A stretch of 64,000 nucleotides of DNA from Avibacterium avium (GTDB lineage Bacteria > Pseudomonadota > Gammaproteobacteria > Enterobacterales > Pasteurellaceae). The stretch covers positions 476,501-540,500 of the forward strand of contig NZ_UGSP01000001.1 in the NCBI RefSeq assembly GCF_900454535.1, given 5' to 3'. Below, one piece after another: positions 1 to 8,641 of this stretch. A program made the translations under genes and the position numbers. Every line of letters starts with the position of its first letter. The first letter of the stretch is position 1. The notes below the pieces were generated by a model, which was not told the DNA's origin, did no database searches, and saw only the letters and a program-made list of their open reading frames with translations.

Positions 1-220
1 CTAAGCTGTTTCAATGATTTAGGCAAGCTCTTATCCCGAACTCAGGTTAAAATAAATAAAAATCTGTTCGTCATTCTATGCCTAATTGGGTAATAGTCAA
101 GTAATTACTGCCACTAAAGAGTTAATTCGTAATAGGTAATAAAATTGGTTAAAAATCCCCGCACTTTGGTGCTGATTTTCGTTATAATTGCCTTATTATT
201 CAATCCAACGGGGAAGCACA

Positions 221-469
221 ATGGAAAAATATAATAAATTTCGTCTTGAGTGGGATTGTCGGCGTGGAATGTTGGAGCTGGATAAGGTGATTATGCCATT
301 TTTCCAGCAGCATTTTGATGAATTAGATGAACATCAGAAAGCGACATTTGTGCGTTTATTAGGCGCAACAGATTTGCAATTATTTTCGTGGTTTTTTAAT
401 CGAAAACCTGCGCCAGATCTTGAATTACAGCAAATGGTTTCCTATATACAAGAAAAATTATCAAACTAA
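221..469 (+). CDS. sdhE: Succinate dehydrogenase assembly factor 2 (FAD assembly factor)
   Basis: 82-residue protein of the SdhE/YgfY family, which helps attach FAD covalently to the succinate dehydrogenase and fumarate reductase flavoprotein subunits in the cytoplasm. The family signature RRGMLELD is visible near residues 12-19, and the small acidic helical protein has the usual length. An upstream in-frame ATG at 188 exists, but the ATG at 221 follows GGGGAAG at good spacing and gives the normal N-terminus. It stands alone ahead of rpoE. The first 187 bases hold only AT-rich sequence and a degenerate uptake signal near 157; I recognise no gene there. Confidence 0.92.
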   Translation: MEKYNKFRLEWDCRRGMLELDKVIMPFFQQHFDELDEHQKATFVRLLGATDLQLFSWFFNRKPAPDLELQQMVSYIQEKLSN

Positions 470-484
470 TTTGACAGAAATATT

Positions 485-511
485 GAACTTTTACGATTTT
501 AATCCCTCTAA
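485..511 (+). promoter_or_regulatory. Sigma-E-type promoter ahead of rpoE
   Basis: GAACTT (485-490), a 16-base spacer, then TCTAA (507-511). This matches the known sigma-E consensus (GGAACTT, 15-16 bases, TCTGA/TCTAA). Its place 60 bases before rpoE fits the autoregulation known for this operon. Read by eye; no start site is proven. Confidence 0.6.
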
Positions 512-570
512 GAGAACACGAGCTTGCTGTCTTGTGTATCAAGGCTTGTTAGAGGTGTATAAGAGGTTAT

Positions 571-1146
571 ATGACTGAACAGCTAACAGATCAGGCTTTG
601 GTAGAAAGGGTACAGCAGGGAGATAAGAAAGCATTCAATTTGTTGGTATCGCGTTATCAAAATAAGGTGGCAGGGCTATTAACCCGTTATGTGTCGCCGA
701 ATGATATTCCCGATGTTGTACAAGAATCATTCATTAAAGCATATCGCTCTATTGAATCATTCCGCGGTGACAGTGCTTTCTACACTTGGCTATATCGTAT
801 CGCCGTGAACACGGCAAAGAATTATTTAACCGCACAGGGTCGCCGCCCGCCGAATGAAGATATTCTGGCAGATGAGGCAGAATCCTATGATGTGGGAACA
901 AATTTGCGGGACGTAGATACGCCCGAAAATCAGATGTTATCTGGTGAATTGAAGAAGATCATTTTTGATACCATTCATAGTATGCAAGAAGATTTAAAAA
1001 CCGCCATCACCTTGCGTGAGTTAGAGGGGTTAAGTTATGAAGAAATTGCCGATATTATGAATTGCCCAGTAGGAACGGTGCGTTCGCGTATTTTCCGCGC
1101 AAGGGAGATTATCGAAAATAAAATTCAACCCCTTCTTCAAGGCTAA
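571..1146 (+). CDS. rpoE: RNA polymerase sigma-E factor
   Basis: 191-residue ECF sigma factor for the envelope stress response. Region 2 is clear at about residues 45-90 (DVVQESFIKAYRSIESF, then YTWLYRIAVNTAKNYL). Region 4 with its helix-turn-helix is near residues 150-180 (LEGLSYEEIADIMNCPVGTV). Length equals E. coli RpoE (191). The ATG at 571 follows AAGAGG. It is first in an operon with rseA, rseB and rseC, the standard gammaproteobacterial order, so RseA should hold it at the inner membrane until DegS/RseP proteolysis releases it. Confidence 0.97.
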   Translation: MTEQLTDQALVERVQQGDKKAFNLLVSRYQNKVAGLLTRYVSPNDIPDVVQESFIKAYRSIESFRGDSAFYTWLYRIAVNTAKNYLTAQGRRPPNEDILADEAESYDVGTNLRDVDTPENQMLSGELKKIIFDTIHSMQEDLKTAITLRELEGLSYEEIADIMNCPVGTVRSRIFRAREIIENKIQPLLQG

Positions 1147-1191
1147 TACAACATTAATAACATTAAAAAAGAGAAAACCCTGGAGTTTACA

Positions 1192-1767
1192 ATGCAAAAA
1201 GAGCAACTTTCCGCTTACATTGATGGCGAACAAATCAGCGAGGCAATGACAGAAAAACTTTGCCAAGATGCTGATTTACAAAAATCCTGGGCAAATTTTC
1301 ATACTATTCGTGCAGTAATGCGTCAGGAAAGTGAAGTATTATTGGGTGCGGATTTCACTGCAAAAATGGCAGATTTAATTGAGCAAGAAGAAATTGTGGT
1401 GGCGCAACCGATGGTTTCTCAACCAATGCCAGAAGAAACCGCGCAATCGCCATTTATGCAAAAACTGAAAGCGTGGTTTATGCCAATGACTCAATTTGCT
1501 GTGGCAGCGGGCGTGTGCTTAGTTGCAGTGATGGGCGTGCAAAGTTTTATGGCGCACAATGGCAAAGAAAACCAAGATGCGCCTGTGTTGCAAACCTTGC
1601 CATTTAACAATTCCGTGCAAGAAGTGAGCTATAATGCACCAACCCAATCGGTGATAACCCCTGAGCAAATTGAGCAAAAAAATAAACGTATTGATTCAAT
1701 GCTACAAAGCTACGAATTGCAAAAACGCATTTATGCGGATAGATTAAATTTGCAAAATCAGAAATAA
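1192..1767 (+). CDS. rseA: Anti-sigma-E factor RseA
   Basis: 191 residues. The N-terminal cytoplasmic part (MQKEQLSAYIDGE at the start) has the typical anti-sigma helical domain that clamps RpoE. One membrane span lies at about residues 101-119, followed by a Gln/Asn-rich periplasmic tail that would be cut by DegS. Sequence is less conserved than RpoE, as is usual; position directly after rpoE and before rseB supports the call. The start follows CTGGAG. Confidence 0.9.
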   Translation: MQKEQLSAYIDGEQISEAMTEKLCQDADLQKSWANFHTIRAVMRQESEVLLGADFTAKMADLIEQEEIVVAQPMVSQPMPEETAQSPFMQKLKAWFMPMTQFAVAAGVCLVAVMGVQSFMAHNGKENQDAPVLQTLPFNNSVQEVSYNAPTQSVITPEQIEQKNKRIDSMLQSYELQKRIYADRLNLQNQK

Positions 1768-1840
1768 CAATGAATGAAGTTTAGGTTATTCACCACCATT
1801 TTTGGTGGTGAATTTGTTTGTATCCTATGTGTGAATAACG

Positions 1841-2800
1841 ATGTTAAAAACGGTCAAAAAAATCACCGCACTTTCCTTAGTGCTGTTTTCTGTAAATCCC
1901 TTATGGGCGGCAGAACCTGATGCAGTCCAGCCTCGCCAATTGCTAGATGAAATGCAACAGGCAGGCTCTCATCTAAACTATGAAATTGCTTTCGTGCAAA
2001 CCACGCCGAATATGGCTTCATTACGTTATAGCCATATTTATCATAACGGCAAAACCTACGCCCAACTGCTCACCCTTGACGGAATGCCGCAGCAAATTGT
2101 GCAACGTGATAATGTGGTGAGTTATTTCCAACCGAATTATTCTCCGTTCTCGATTAATGCTAATCATATTGTGGACAGCTTGCCTGCGATTATGTGGAGC
2201 AATCTTGATGCGCTGAAACAAAACTATGATTTCACCTATATTGGACGCAACCGCGTGGCAGATCGCGTGGTACAAACCATTCGTATTTTGCCGAAAGATG
2301 ATTTTCGCTATCAATATGTGGTCTTTATTGACGAACAAAGCCATTTGTTGCTACGCAGTGATGTGTTAGATCGAGAAAATAATCTGTTAGAACAATTCCG
2401 CGTGGTGAATTTATATCAAAGCGAACAATTTGATGATTTATTCAATGCCATTAATCATATGGGTTTTCCTGCGCTGATTAATGACAAAACCACTTTCCAG
2501 CCAAGTAAAGAAGCCTTTAACTGGCAGCCAAGCTGGTTGCCAAACGGCTTTAAGCTGATTAATCGCAGTGTGGAAACCAATGGCGAAGAACGCATTGAAG
2601 CGCAGCTTTACAGCGATGGATTATTTTCCTTCACCCTTTACCGCTCAAGCTCAATTTTGCCAAATGAAGAAAAAAACGGCTGGTGGAATGGTACCAGAAC
2701 CTTTTATAGCGAAACCTTTGGCGATAACGAATTTACCCTTGTAGGGCAGCTGCCGATTTCTACCGCAAAACGCATCGTGCAAGATATTAAGGTGAAATAA
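1841..2800 (+). CDS. rseB: Sigma-E regulatory protein RseB (MucB)
   Basis: 319-residue periplasmic protein that binds RseA and shields it from DegS, probably sensing mislocalised lipoproteins or LPS. An N-terminal signal peptide ending near LWAAE (about residue 24) is followed by the MucB/RseB fold, in which the conserved SNLDALKQNYDFTYIGRNRV stretch is seen mid-protein. Length matches E. coli RseB (318). Its stop codon abuts the rseC start with no gap, indicating translational coupling. Confidence 0.93.
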   Translation: MLKTVKKITALSLVLFSVNPLWAAEPDAVQPRQLLDEMQQAGSHLNYEIAFVQTTPNMASLRYSHIYHNGKTYAQLLTLDGMPQQIVQRDNVVSYFQPNYSPFSINANHIVDSLPAIMWSNLDALKQNYDFTYIGRNRVADRVVQTIRILPKDDFRYQYVVFIDEQSHLLLRSDVLDRENNLLEQFRVVNLYQSEQFDDLFNAINHMGFPALINDKTTFQPSKEAFNWQPSWLPNGFKLINRSVETNGEERIEAQLYSDGLFSFTLYRSSSILPNEEKNGWWNGTRTFYSETFGDNEFTLVGQLPISTAKRIVQDIKVK

Positions 2801-3235
2801 ATGCTGAAAGAAAGTGCGGTGGTTATTTCCTATCAATCTGGCATTGCGCAAGTGAAATGCCAATCGCAAAGTGCCTGTGGGAGCTGCGTGGCAAAGTCTG
2901 CCTGTGGCTCAGCGGCACTGGCGGAACTGAATGGCACAGGCACGGCGCATTTTTTTGAGGTGGAAACCATCACCCCCGTCAAAGCAGGGCAAATTATCGA
3001 AATCGGTTTAATGGAACGCTCACTGATTTTGTCTAGTTTGCTGGTGTATTTTTTCCCGTTACTCACCTTATTGCTTTCCACGCTGATCGCCGATCAGCTT
3101 TTCCAAACCGAACTGTGGCAAGGCATTTTTATCGTTTTTTGCACCGCACTTGCCTTTGTGATCGTCCATTTTGTATCGAAATCTTGGCAGAAAAAAGCAA
3201 GTTATCGCCCGATTTTTTTGCGTGTAGTGCGTTGA
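2801..3235 (+). CDS. rseC: SoxR-reducing system protein RseC
   Basis: 144-residue inner-membrane protein of the RseC/MucC family. The N-terminal half carries the cysteine cluster CGSCVAKSACGS (about residues 27-38). Two hydrophobic spans follow at about residues 68-85 and 101-120. The family acts with the Rsx/Rnf complex in SoxR reduction and lightly modulates sigma-E. An uptake signal overlaps codons 3-6. Last gene of the rpoE operon. Confidence 0.9.
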   Translation: MLKESAVVISYQSGIAQVKCQSQSACGSCVAKSACGSAALAELNGTGTAHFFEVETITPVKAGQIIEIGLMERSLILSSLLVYFFPLLTLLLSTLIADQLFQTELWQGIFIVFCTALAFVIVHFVSKSWQKKASYRPIFLRVVR

Positions 3236-3268
3236 TATTATTTTTATTTCTCTTAGTTTAAAAAAACA

Positions 3269-3290
3269 AAACCGCCGAGAAAGGCGGTTT
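3269..3290 (-). terminator. Rho-independent terminator after trmL
   Basis: Stem AAACCGCC/GGCGGTTT with a six-base loop. On the minus strand it is followed by TTGTTTTTTT, so it best serves trmL, though it may also slow transcripts leaving rseC. A near-identical stem occurs at 52725-52747. Confidence 0.75.
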
Positions 3291-3318
3291 ATGCTAAAAA
3301 GAGAAAGAAATGCTTAAT

Positions 3319-3801
3319 TTATGCAGTAGGATCAAAATTCACCGCACCGCCATAGCCTAATTGTCGCCACGCTTCATAAACCGCGACCGCAACAGAATTT
3401 GATAAATTCATACTACGGCTATTTTTAGTCATTGGAATACGGATTTTTTGTTCCATTGGCATTTCATCTAAAATTGCCATTGGAATGCCACGCGTTTCAG
3501 GGCCAAACATCAAATAATCTCCTTGTTGATAGGCCACTTGGCTGTGAGCTAAACGCCCTTTGGTGGTCATTGCAAATAAGCGTTTGGGTTGTTCGCTGGC
3601 AAGAAAATCAGCAAAGGTTTTGTGCTTTTTGATTTCAGCAAATTCGTGATAATCCAGTCCTGAACGGCGTAGGCGTTTATCATCCCAAGTAAAACCAAGT
3701 GGTTCAATTAAATGCAAACGAAATCCTGTATTGGCACAAAGGCGAATAATATTCCCTGTATTCTGTGGGATCTCAGGTTCATACAAAACAATATCTAACA
3801 T
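3319..3801 (-). CDS. trmL: tRNA (cytidine/uridine-34-2'-O)-methyltransferase
   Basis: 160-residue SPOUT-class RNA methyltransferase (TrmL/YibK) that 2'-O-methylates the wobble base of tRNA-Leu isoacceptors. N-terminal [19 protein letters not shown] and the C-terminal knot motifs [10 protein letters not shown] and [19 protein letters not shown] are diagnostic. A GTG four codons upstream is open, but AGGAAG sits just before the ATG at 3801, which I take as the start. Monocistronic between the rpoE operon and an unrelated small gene. Confidence 0.95.
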   Translation of the reverse strand: MLDIVLYEPEIPQNTGNIIRLCANTGFRLHLIEPLGFTWDDKRLRRSGLDYHEFAEIKKHKTFADFLASEQPKRLFAMTTKGRLAHSQVAYQQGDYLMFGPETRGIPMAILDEMPMEQKIRIPMTKNSRSMNLSNSVAVAVYEAWRQLGYGGAVNFDPTA

Positions 3802-3933
3802 AATCTTCCTCACTAAAAATTAGCACAAATTTTACTGTTAAATTTATAAAAATCAAAATTTTACAGAATCTTACCGCGCTTTATTTTGTCTGTGATAAGA
3901 TAAAATTTATTATTAATCAATAAAGGAGAGAAA

Positions 3934-4326
3934 ATGTCTTTGATCAGCAAAACCTTTGGAGGCTTAAATAAAGCGTACTATTTCCGCCATTTTTTCTTCG
4001 GCTTAATTCTTTTTATCCTATTGGAAGCAATGATCTTTAATGCGGGAAAGGGGGCGATTGATAGCAAATTTATCTCAATCACAATAATGAATTGCGTTCT
4101 TCTCTTTTTGTATCCTTATTCACGTTTTGTGTATGAAAGCGTGGTGGATTATCTCTTGGGAGAGAATGTTTTCTTTGTGAATCCCATTTTGTTGCTTGTT
4201 ACAAAAACCATTACGATGTTTCTATGCTTTTTCTTTAGCTGGGCGATTGCCCCAATTGGGTTGATTTATCTGTATTTTTATCATTCCAAACAAGAAAAGC
4301 TGGCTCAGCAGGAACTAGACGAATAA
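3934..4326 (+). CDS. Small membrane protein, possibly colicin-immunity-like
   Basis: 130 residues with three or four hydrophobic stretches (about 19-37, 46-61, 82-116) and a charged C-terminal tail. AAAGGAGAG precedes the ATG. The motif YPYSRFVYE after the second span recalls CPYSKYAIE in colicin E1 immunity protein, and topology and size fit that family. The similarity is from memory and short, so the function is tentative; it may equally be a small inner-membrane protein of unknown role. No bacteriocin gene is visible beside it. Confidence 0.6.
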   Translation: MSLISKTFGGLNKAYYFRHFFFGLILFILLEAMIFNAGKGAIDSKFISITIMNCVLLFLYPYSRFVYESVVDYLLGENVFFVNPILLLVTKTITMFLCFFFSWAIAPIGLIYLYFYHSKQEKLAQQELDE

Positions 4327-4357
4327 GTAAAAACACCGCACTTTTTTCGCGAGGAAA

Positions 4358-4618
4358 TTATTTAGTACGAAAAAAAGTTGCGTGCAGTTGTTGTAATACC
4401 TTACTAGGGTCAAGTTCTAAGGCCTGGCAATATTCAATAAATTCCATCACATCAAGACGGCGATCGCCCGTTTCGATTTTTCCAATTAAAGAATAAATCA
4501 CCCCCAAACGTTCTGCTAAAGCCCGCTGTGATAGCCCTAATGCTTGCCGTTGCGTGATAAATAATTGACGCAGAAATTGTTGTTCTTCTGCGTGGATAGA
4601 TGTGCGTAATTTTTTCAT
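4358..4618 (-). CDS. XRE-family transcriptional regulator, small
   Basis: 86-residue DNA-binding protein. The helix-turn-helix is at about residues 30-55 (LSQRALAERLGVIYSLIGKI), with almost nothing beyond it, as in phage-type or plasmid-type repressors. Divergent from the membrane protein/lipoprotein pair that begins at 4703. Its own start codon abuts a double palindrome at 4619-4664, and the ribosome site AGGTG lies within that palindrome, so autorepression plus control of the divergent pair is likely (inference). Confidence 0.85.
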   Translation of the reverse strand: MKKLRTSIHAEEQQFLRQLFITQRQALGLSQRALAERLGVIYSLIGKIETGDRRLDVMEFIEYCQALELDPSKVLQQLHATFFRTK

Positions 4619-4664
4619 TGCACCTATTTTAGGTTCAGGTTAGAATGAACCTGTTTTAGGTGCA
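4619..4664. promoter_or_regulatory. Double operator between XRE gene and divergent membrane-protein gene
   Basis: Two copies of a palindrome, ACCTATTTTAGGT (4622-4634) and ACCTGTTTTAGGT (4649-4661), 27 bases centre to centre. They sit inside a larger inverted repeat: TGCACCT/AGGTGCA at the outer ends and AGGTTCA/TGAACCT inside. The left copy touches the XRE start codon. Binding by the adjacent XRE protein is inferred from position and symmetry. Confidence 0.7.
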
Positions 4665-4702
4665 AATCTTAACTGTCAATAATGAAAATTAAGGAGAAAA
4701 TT

Positions 4703-4981
4703 ATGACAACTCAAAACGTGCAAACCAAAGTGGGAACTGGATTGGTCGCAGGATTAATTGCTTGTGTGCTAGCTGTACTGGGTATCTTATTTTTAGGCTT
4801 TATTTTTGTTCCATTGGCTTTTATTGCCGTATTAATTGGTACGATTATTGCGGTCAAAAATCGCAATATGGCGGGTATTGGCGTAAATATTCTAGCTTGG
4901 GTATTAGTACTCATCGGATTAATGACGTCCCCTGTTTTATTATCTGCCATTGGGTTAGGCGCAGTGGGAGTTGCACAATAA
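4703..4981 (+). CDS. Small hydrophobic membrane protein of unknown function
   Basis: 92 residues, mostly hydrophobic, with about three spans (residues 12-32, 33-50, 62-88) rich in Gly, Val, Leu and Ile. The ATG at 4703 is chosen over 4682 because AAGGAG lies eight bases before it. The lipoprotein gene follows after one base, so the two are co-translated. I do not recognise a family. Control by the neighbouring XRE repressor is probable from the shared operator region. Confidence 0.7.
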   Translation: MTTQNVQTKVGTGLVAGLIACVLAVLGILFLGFIFVPLAFIAVLIGTIIAVKNRNMAGIGVNILAWVLVLIGLMTSPVLLSAIGLGAVGVAQ

Positions 4982-4982
4982 A

Positions 4983-5297
4983 ATGAAAAAATTAGCAACG
5001 TTAATCACGTTATTTCTCACAGGGTGCGGTGTTGTGGGAAATCAAACCATTTCTGATGAAACACTCAAAGAGAAAGCCGCATTTGCCTTAAGTACAAACG
5101 CAAATAAGGTAGTAATTTCAGAGCGTAAAGCAGGTATCGATGATATTCGTTTTATTGCCACCGTTGGGAAGAAAAAATATCAATGCTATATTACAACCGT
5201 GGTTGTAGTTTCTTCTGATGCAGTCTGTTCTGGTACAGATGGAAATAAATCTTCATCTTGTAACGCATTAGAAAAAGCGGCAGGACGTTGTAAATAA
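4983..5297 (+). CDS. Small putative lipoprotein of unknown function
   Basis: 104 residues. The N-terminus MKKLATLITLFLTGCG is a lipoprotein signal with lipobox LTGC (Cys-15). The mature part has four further cysteines, two of them near the C-terminus, suggesting a small disulfide-bonded domain. The start at 4983 lies one base beyond the stop of the membrane-protein gene. Lipoprotein plus membrane protein under one XRE repressor looks like a small accessory cassette; no function is assigned. Confidence 0.72.
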   Translation: MKKLATLITLFLTGCGVVGNQTISDETLKEKAAFALSTNANKVVISERKAGIDDIRFIATVGKKKYQCYITTVVVVSSDAVCSGTDGNKSSSCNALEKAAGRCK

Positions 5298-5316
5298 TTT
5301 TGTAAATCGATAAAAA

Positions 5317-5340
5317 ACAGCCACTAAATAAGTGGCTGTT
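5317..5340. terminator. Bidirectional hairpin terminator
   Basis: AACAGCCACT/AGTGGCTGTT stem with a short loop, flanked by TTTTATTTTG on the right and, read on the minus strand, by TTTTTTATC on the left. It separates the lipoprotein gene (plus) from the MetS-like/NSS pair (minus). Confidence 0.75.
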
Positions 5341-5354
5341 TTATTTTGTCTATA

Positions 5355-5363
5355 AAGTGCGGT
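5355..5363 (+). repeat. DNA uptake signal sequence (representative)
   Basis: Perfect AAGTGCGGT core of the Haemophilus-type uptake signal, followed by an AT-rich tail. Further perfect cores that I checked lie at 2808-2816, 14471-14479, 28253-28261 and 52611-52619; complements occur for example at 28282-28290 and 52640-52648. Many more lie inside genes, including the methyltransferase (near 54486) and helicase (near 57361) genes. Confidence 0.9.
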
Positions 5364-5380
5364 ATTTTTTCCGCGAGTTT

Positions 5381-5476
5381 TTATTTATCTTTTGGCAGAT
5401 TTTTGATGGAGAAAAGTAATCCGCCCCAAATAATAACCAAGGCAACGGCCATCATAATAATTGCACTAGTACTCAT
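5381..5476 (-). CDS. MetS-like small subunit of NSS transporter
   Basis: A 31-residue open frame that is easily missed. It begins MSTSAIIMMAVALVIIWGG, gives one membrane span and ends in a short charged tail (KNLPKDK). It starts one base beyond the stop of the NSS transporter gene, with GAGGAACAATA just before the ATG. This size, topology and position match the MetS small subunits that accompany bacterial NSS transporters such as MetP of Corynebacterium, where the peptide is needed for transport. The homology is judged from pattern. Confidence 0.78.
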   Translation of the reverse strand: MSTSAIIMMAVALVIIWGGLLFSIKNLPKDK

Positions 5477-5477
5477 T

Positions 5478-6998
5478 TTATTGTTCCTCTTTTGCCTGTT
5501 CTTCTGGGTTTAATAACTCTTCGTGTTTCCATTTTAAGCGAGAGATTAGGAAACTGATCACCACAAGGCTTGCCGCCATTCCCCAACCAAAGGTATTAAC
5601 GAACCAAGATGGATAGCCCTCATAACCTTCAGTGAACACTTTCGCCCCTTCACTTAATAACATAAATGCAAGGATACCTGTGGTTAAAACGATACATAAA
5701 CGCCATAAAAAGCCAACTTTGAAAGAAGATGTTTCGTTTAAGTGCTTGCCAAGTAAGCCTAATTTTTCGTTGGTAACGATAGCCACCAAGGAAACAAATG
5801 CCACCGCAACAATACCAAAATAGTTGACGAATTTATCTAACACATCAAGCATTGGTAAGCCTGTGGTTGTACCGAATAATACGGTTGAAATTAACATCAT
5901 TGGCACACCAACAAGGAAAGTGGCTTTAGCACGGCGAACACGTAATTTATCTTGAATTGCCGAAATAATTACTTCGATTACAGAGATAAATGAAGTCAAA
6001 GCAGCGAAAGTTAATGAAGCAAAGAACAACACACCAAGCACTTTACCAAATGGTGCAGCGTTAATAATCGTTGGGAACGCAAAGAACGCCAAGCCGATTC
6101 CGCCTTTTGCTACTTCGCCCACTTCTTGCCCTGACGCCGTAGCCATAAAGCCAAGAGCGGCAAACACCCCGATACCAGCTAATAATTCAAAACTACTATT
6201 GGCAAAGCCCACTACCAAGCCATTACCGGTTAAGTCAGATTCTTTTTTCAAGTAAGAGGCGTAAGTTACCATAATCCCGAAGCCGATAGAAAGGGAGAAG
6301 AAAATCTGCCCATAAGCGGCAATCCACACACTCGGATCAGAGAGTTTTGACCAATTTGGCGTAAATAAAGCATCTAACCCTTTCGCTGCCCCCGGTAAGA
6401 ATAATGATGAAGCTACCAACACCACAAACATCACTAAAAGCACAGGCATTAACACAGTGGATAATTTGGCGATCCCTTTTTGCACGCCTAACGCCAACAC
6501 ACCAAGTGCCACAAGCCATACGGCAATTAACGGGCCAACCACCATACCAACAAATTCAAAACTCACACCCTGAGCAATATCGCCCATTTGCAAGAAATCG
6601 TGTAAGAAGAAATCAATTGGCTTATCACCCCAAGCGGTATTAAAAGAGAAATAGGTATAGCTCGCCGCCCAACCTAGCACAACCGCATAGTAAATCCCGA
6701 TGATCACATTCACCATTACTTGCCACCAACCGAAAGTTTCAAAATGGCGGCTGAAACGGCGATAAGACAACGGTGCACCCCCACGGTGGCGATGCCCAAT
6801 GGCATAATCTAAGAATAAAAATGGAATACCTGCGGTTAAAAGCGCAATAAGATAAGGAATAATGAATGCACCACCACCGTTTTCATAAGTGGTATAAGGA
6901 AAACGCCAAATGTTTCCCAAACCCACAGCAGATCCGATGGCGGCAAAAATAAATGCACGGCTACCTGAGAAGGTTTCGCGTTTTGCTGACTGTGTCAT
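5478..6998 (-). CDS. Sodium-dependent amino-acid transporter, NSS (SNF) family
   Basis: 506-residue inner-membrane transporter with 11-12 spans. The N-terminal signature [20 protein letters not shown] with [15 protein letters not shown] forms the Na+ and substrate site of the LeuT-fold NSS family. Homologues carry methionine, alanine, tryptophan or tyrosine; the substrate cannot be read here, but the MetS-like small gene directly downstream favours a MetP-type methionine/alanine carrier. The start is preceded by AGGTG. Confidence 0.9.
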   Translation of the reverse strand: MTQSAKRETFSGSRAFIFAAIGSAVGLGNIWRFPYTTYENGGGAFIIPYLIALLTAGIPFLFLDYAIGHRHRGGAPLSYRRFSRHFETFGWWQVMVNVIIGIYYAVVLGWAASYTYFSFNTAWGDKPIDFFLHDFLQMGDIAQGVSFEFVGMVVGPLIAVWLVALGVLALGVQKGIAKLSTVLMPVLLVMFVVLVASSLFLPGAAKGLDALFTPNWSKLSDPSVWIAAYGQIFFSLSIGFGIMVTYASYLKKESDLTGNGLVVGFANSSFELLAGIGVFAALGFMATASGQEVGEVAKGGIGLAFFAFPTIINAAPFGKVLGVLFFASLTFAALTSFISVIEVIISAIQDKLRVRRAKATFLVGVPMMLISTVLFGTTTGLPMLDVLDKFVNYFGIVAVAFVSLVAIVTNEKLGLLGKHLNETSSFKVGFLWRLCIVLTTGILAFMLLSEGAKVFTEGYEGYPSWFVNTFGWGMAASLVVISFLISRLKWKHEELLNPEEQAKEEQ

Positions 6999-7419
6999 AT
7001 TTTCACCTATTTAAACGTTAAAGAAATGTTAAGGTTAGGAAATATAACGGAATATAAGTTTTAGTCAATAGATAAAAATACTATAAACGGTCTTATTTTC
7101 CTATATTCAGTAATCTTTATAGTTTTAAATTTTGTAAAGATTTTTATTTTTGGATTAATATTCTAAAAATGAGTTTATCATAAGTAATCGTGCTAAAAAG
7201 CCTATCTTCCCCCCACATAAAAAACTAGCTTAAAAAAATGCAAAAAATTTTGTAAAAAATGGCCGCACTTTTGATTTTTACTTCAAAAGTGAGCCGATAA
7301 AAATGTAAATGAATGATGATTTGTTCATAAAAAAATCTGCACCTTAATTGCTAGCTTTTACGTCCAACTTTTAGGGTACAGATTAAAGCATAGTGTATTT
7401 TTTTTACTATTAAATATAT
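6999..7419. other. AT-rich intergenic region with possible IS-end remnant
   Basis: About 420 bases without a gene, between the NSS transporter and the end of the lsr operon (both on the minus strand). It holds the NSS promoter region, one uptake signal near 7262, and at 7334-7384 an inverted repeat AATCTGCACC/GGTACAGATT. Read on the minus strand, this repeat ends in TTTTTTT and could terminate the lsr operon. The same segment contains GTCCAACTTTTAGGGTACAG, which resembles the terminal sequence of IS150-group elements, so it may be a remnant of one. Confidence 0.45.
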
Positions 7420-7719
7420 TTATGAAATTTCAGGGCTAACCCAGTCAAATAGTTTTTTGCTTCTAGGGCAAGTCATAAGATTTTCTAGTTCTTTCACACA
7501 ATGCTGATAGTGTGGCGTTTTTCTATGCTCATTTAGAGCTTCTTCACTCGCGTAAACTTCATAAGCATAAAAACGTGTTTTGATTTCAGGATCGCGTAAA
7601 ACATCGAAGCGAATATTCCCTTTTTCAGCACTTGTGCAAGCCTGATGGTGTTTAAAAAGGGTTAAGAATTCTTCTTCTTTTCCTTCTTTCACATTAATTT
7701 CAACTAACATTGTAAGCAT
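7420..7719 (-). CDS. lsrG: (4S)-4-hydroxy-5-phosphonooxypentane-2,3-dione isomerase
   Basis: 99-residue ABM-domain enzyme that isomerises phospho-AI-2 so that LsrF can cleave it, helping switch off the AI-2 signal. LVEINVKEGKEEEF at the start and NIRFDVLRDPEIKTRFYAYE in the middle are typical of LsrG; E. coli LsrG is 96 residues. GGAG precedes the ATG at 7719. Last gene of lsrACDBFG, 24 bases after lsrF. Confidence 0.93.
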   Translation of the reverse strand: MLTMLVEINVKEGKEEEFLTLFKHHQACTSAEKGNIRFDVLRDPEIKTRFYAYEVYASEEALNEHRKTPHYQHCVKELENLMTCPRSKKLFDWVSPEIS

Positions 7720-7743
7720 AATTGCTCCTTAATGAATTTGTGG

Positions 7744-8622
7744 TTAACTATTTTTTTCGTGAAGATAGAGTTGATAAGCTTTTTCCGAATTTTCACCGCC
7801 ATGAACAACGGCATTCACGGCTTTTAACATCGCAATAGGTGAATCTGATTGGAAAATATTTCTTCCCATATCTACCCCTAAAGCGCCTTGATCTATAGCT
7901 TGATAGCACATTTCTAATGCATCGCGTTCTGGGAGTTTTTTCCCGCCAGCAATAACAATGGGAACAGGGCAGCCAGCTGTAACACGCTCGAAGCCTTTAT
8001 CAACATAATAGGTTTTGATTATATTTGCGCCCATTTCTGCAGCAATACGCGTAGAAAGTGAAAAATAGCGTTGATCTCTAGCCATATCTTTACCAACACC
8101 AGTTACAGCCATAATTGGCATTCCATAGCGATAACCTTGATCAACCAATTTGATAATATTTTTAATTGATTGATGTTCGTATTCTGAGCCAATGTAAACT
8201 TGCGCAGCCATAGCTGATACGTTTAGTCTTAATGCATCTTCAATATCAACTGCAACGGCTTCATTCGATAATTCAGTTAGAATTGAATTTGCTCCTGATG
8301 CACGTAATGCAATAGGCTTATTAGTATCTGGAGGAACAACGCTACGTAAGATCCCTCTTGTACACATTAAAACATCAGTATATTCAAATAATGGTGCAAT
8401 ATTGAGATCTATGCGCTCTAATCCTGTTGTTGGGCCTTGAAAATAACCGTGATCAAAAGCTAACATAATTGTTTTACCTGTTTTAGGATTAAATATGTTA
8501 GCCAGTCTAGATTGCATTCCCCAGTCTAAAGCCGCACATCCTTTTAAATAAAATGCCTTATGTGTTTGGGGCTTATCTAATCCGAAGTCTTTTCCATCTT
8601 TGATATCATCTAAATCTGCCAT
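7744..8622 (-). CDS. lsrF: 3-hydroxy-5-phosphonooxypentane-2,4-dione thiolase
   Basis: 292 residues, class I aldolase-like fold. The protein transfers the acetyl group of the isomerised phospho-AI-2 to CoA. The motifs [20 protein letters not shown] and the lysine-bearing strand [13 protein letters not shown] are those of LsrF/YneB. Length equals E. coli LsrF (291). AGGAG lies before the start. Follows lsrB by 19 bases. Confidence 0.95.
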   Translation of the reverse strand: MADLDDIKDGKDFGLDKPQTHKAFYLKGCAALDWGMQSRLANIFNPKTGKTIMLAFDHGYFQGPTTGLERIDLNIAPLFEYTDVLMCTRGILRSVVPPDTNKPIALRASGANSILTELSNEAVAVDIEDALRLNVSAMAAQVYIGSEYEHQSIKNIIKLVDQGYRYGMPIMAVTGVGKDMARDQRYFSLSTRIAAEMGANIIKTYYVDKGFERVTAGCPVPIVIAGGKKLPERDALEMCYQAIDQGALGVDMGRNIFQSDSPIAMLKAVNAVVHGGENSEKAYQLYLHEKNS

Positions 8623-8641
8623 TTTATTCTCCTACCTGATT

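Noticed and set aside
1-187. Possible end of a gene or IS remnant at the window start
   Set aside because: The 45 bases beginning CTAAGCTGTTTCAATG look structured, but no frame or known element could be supported.
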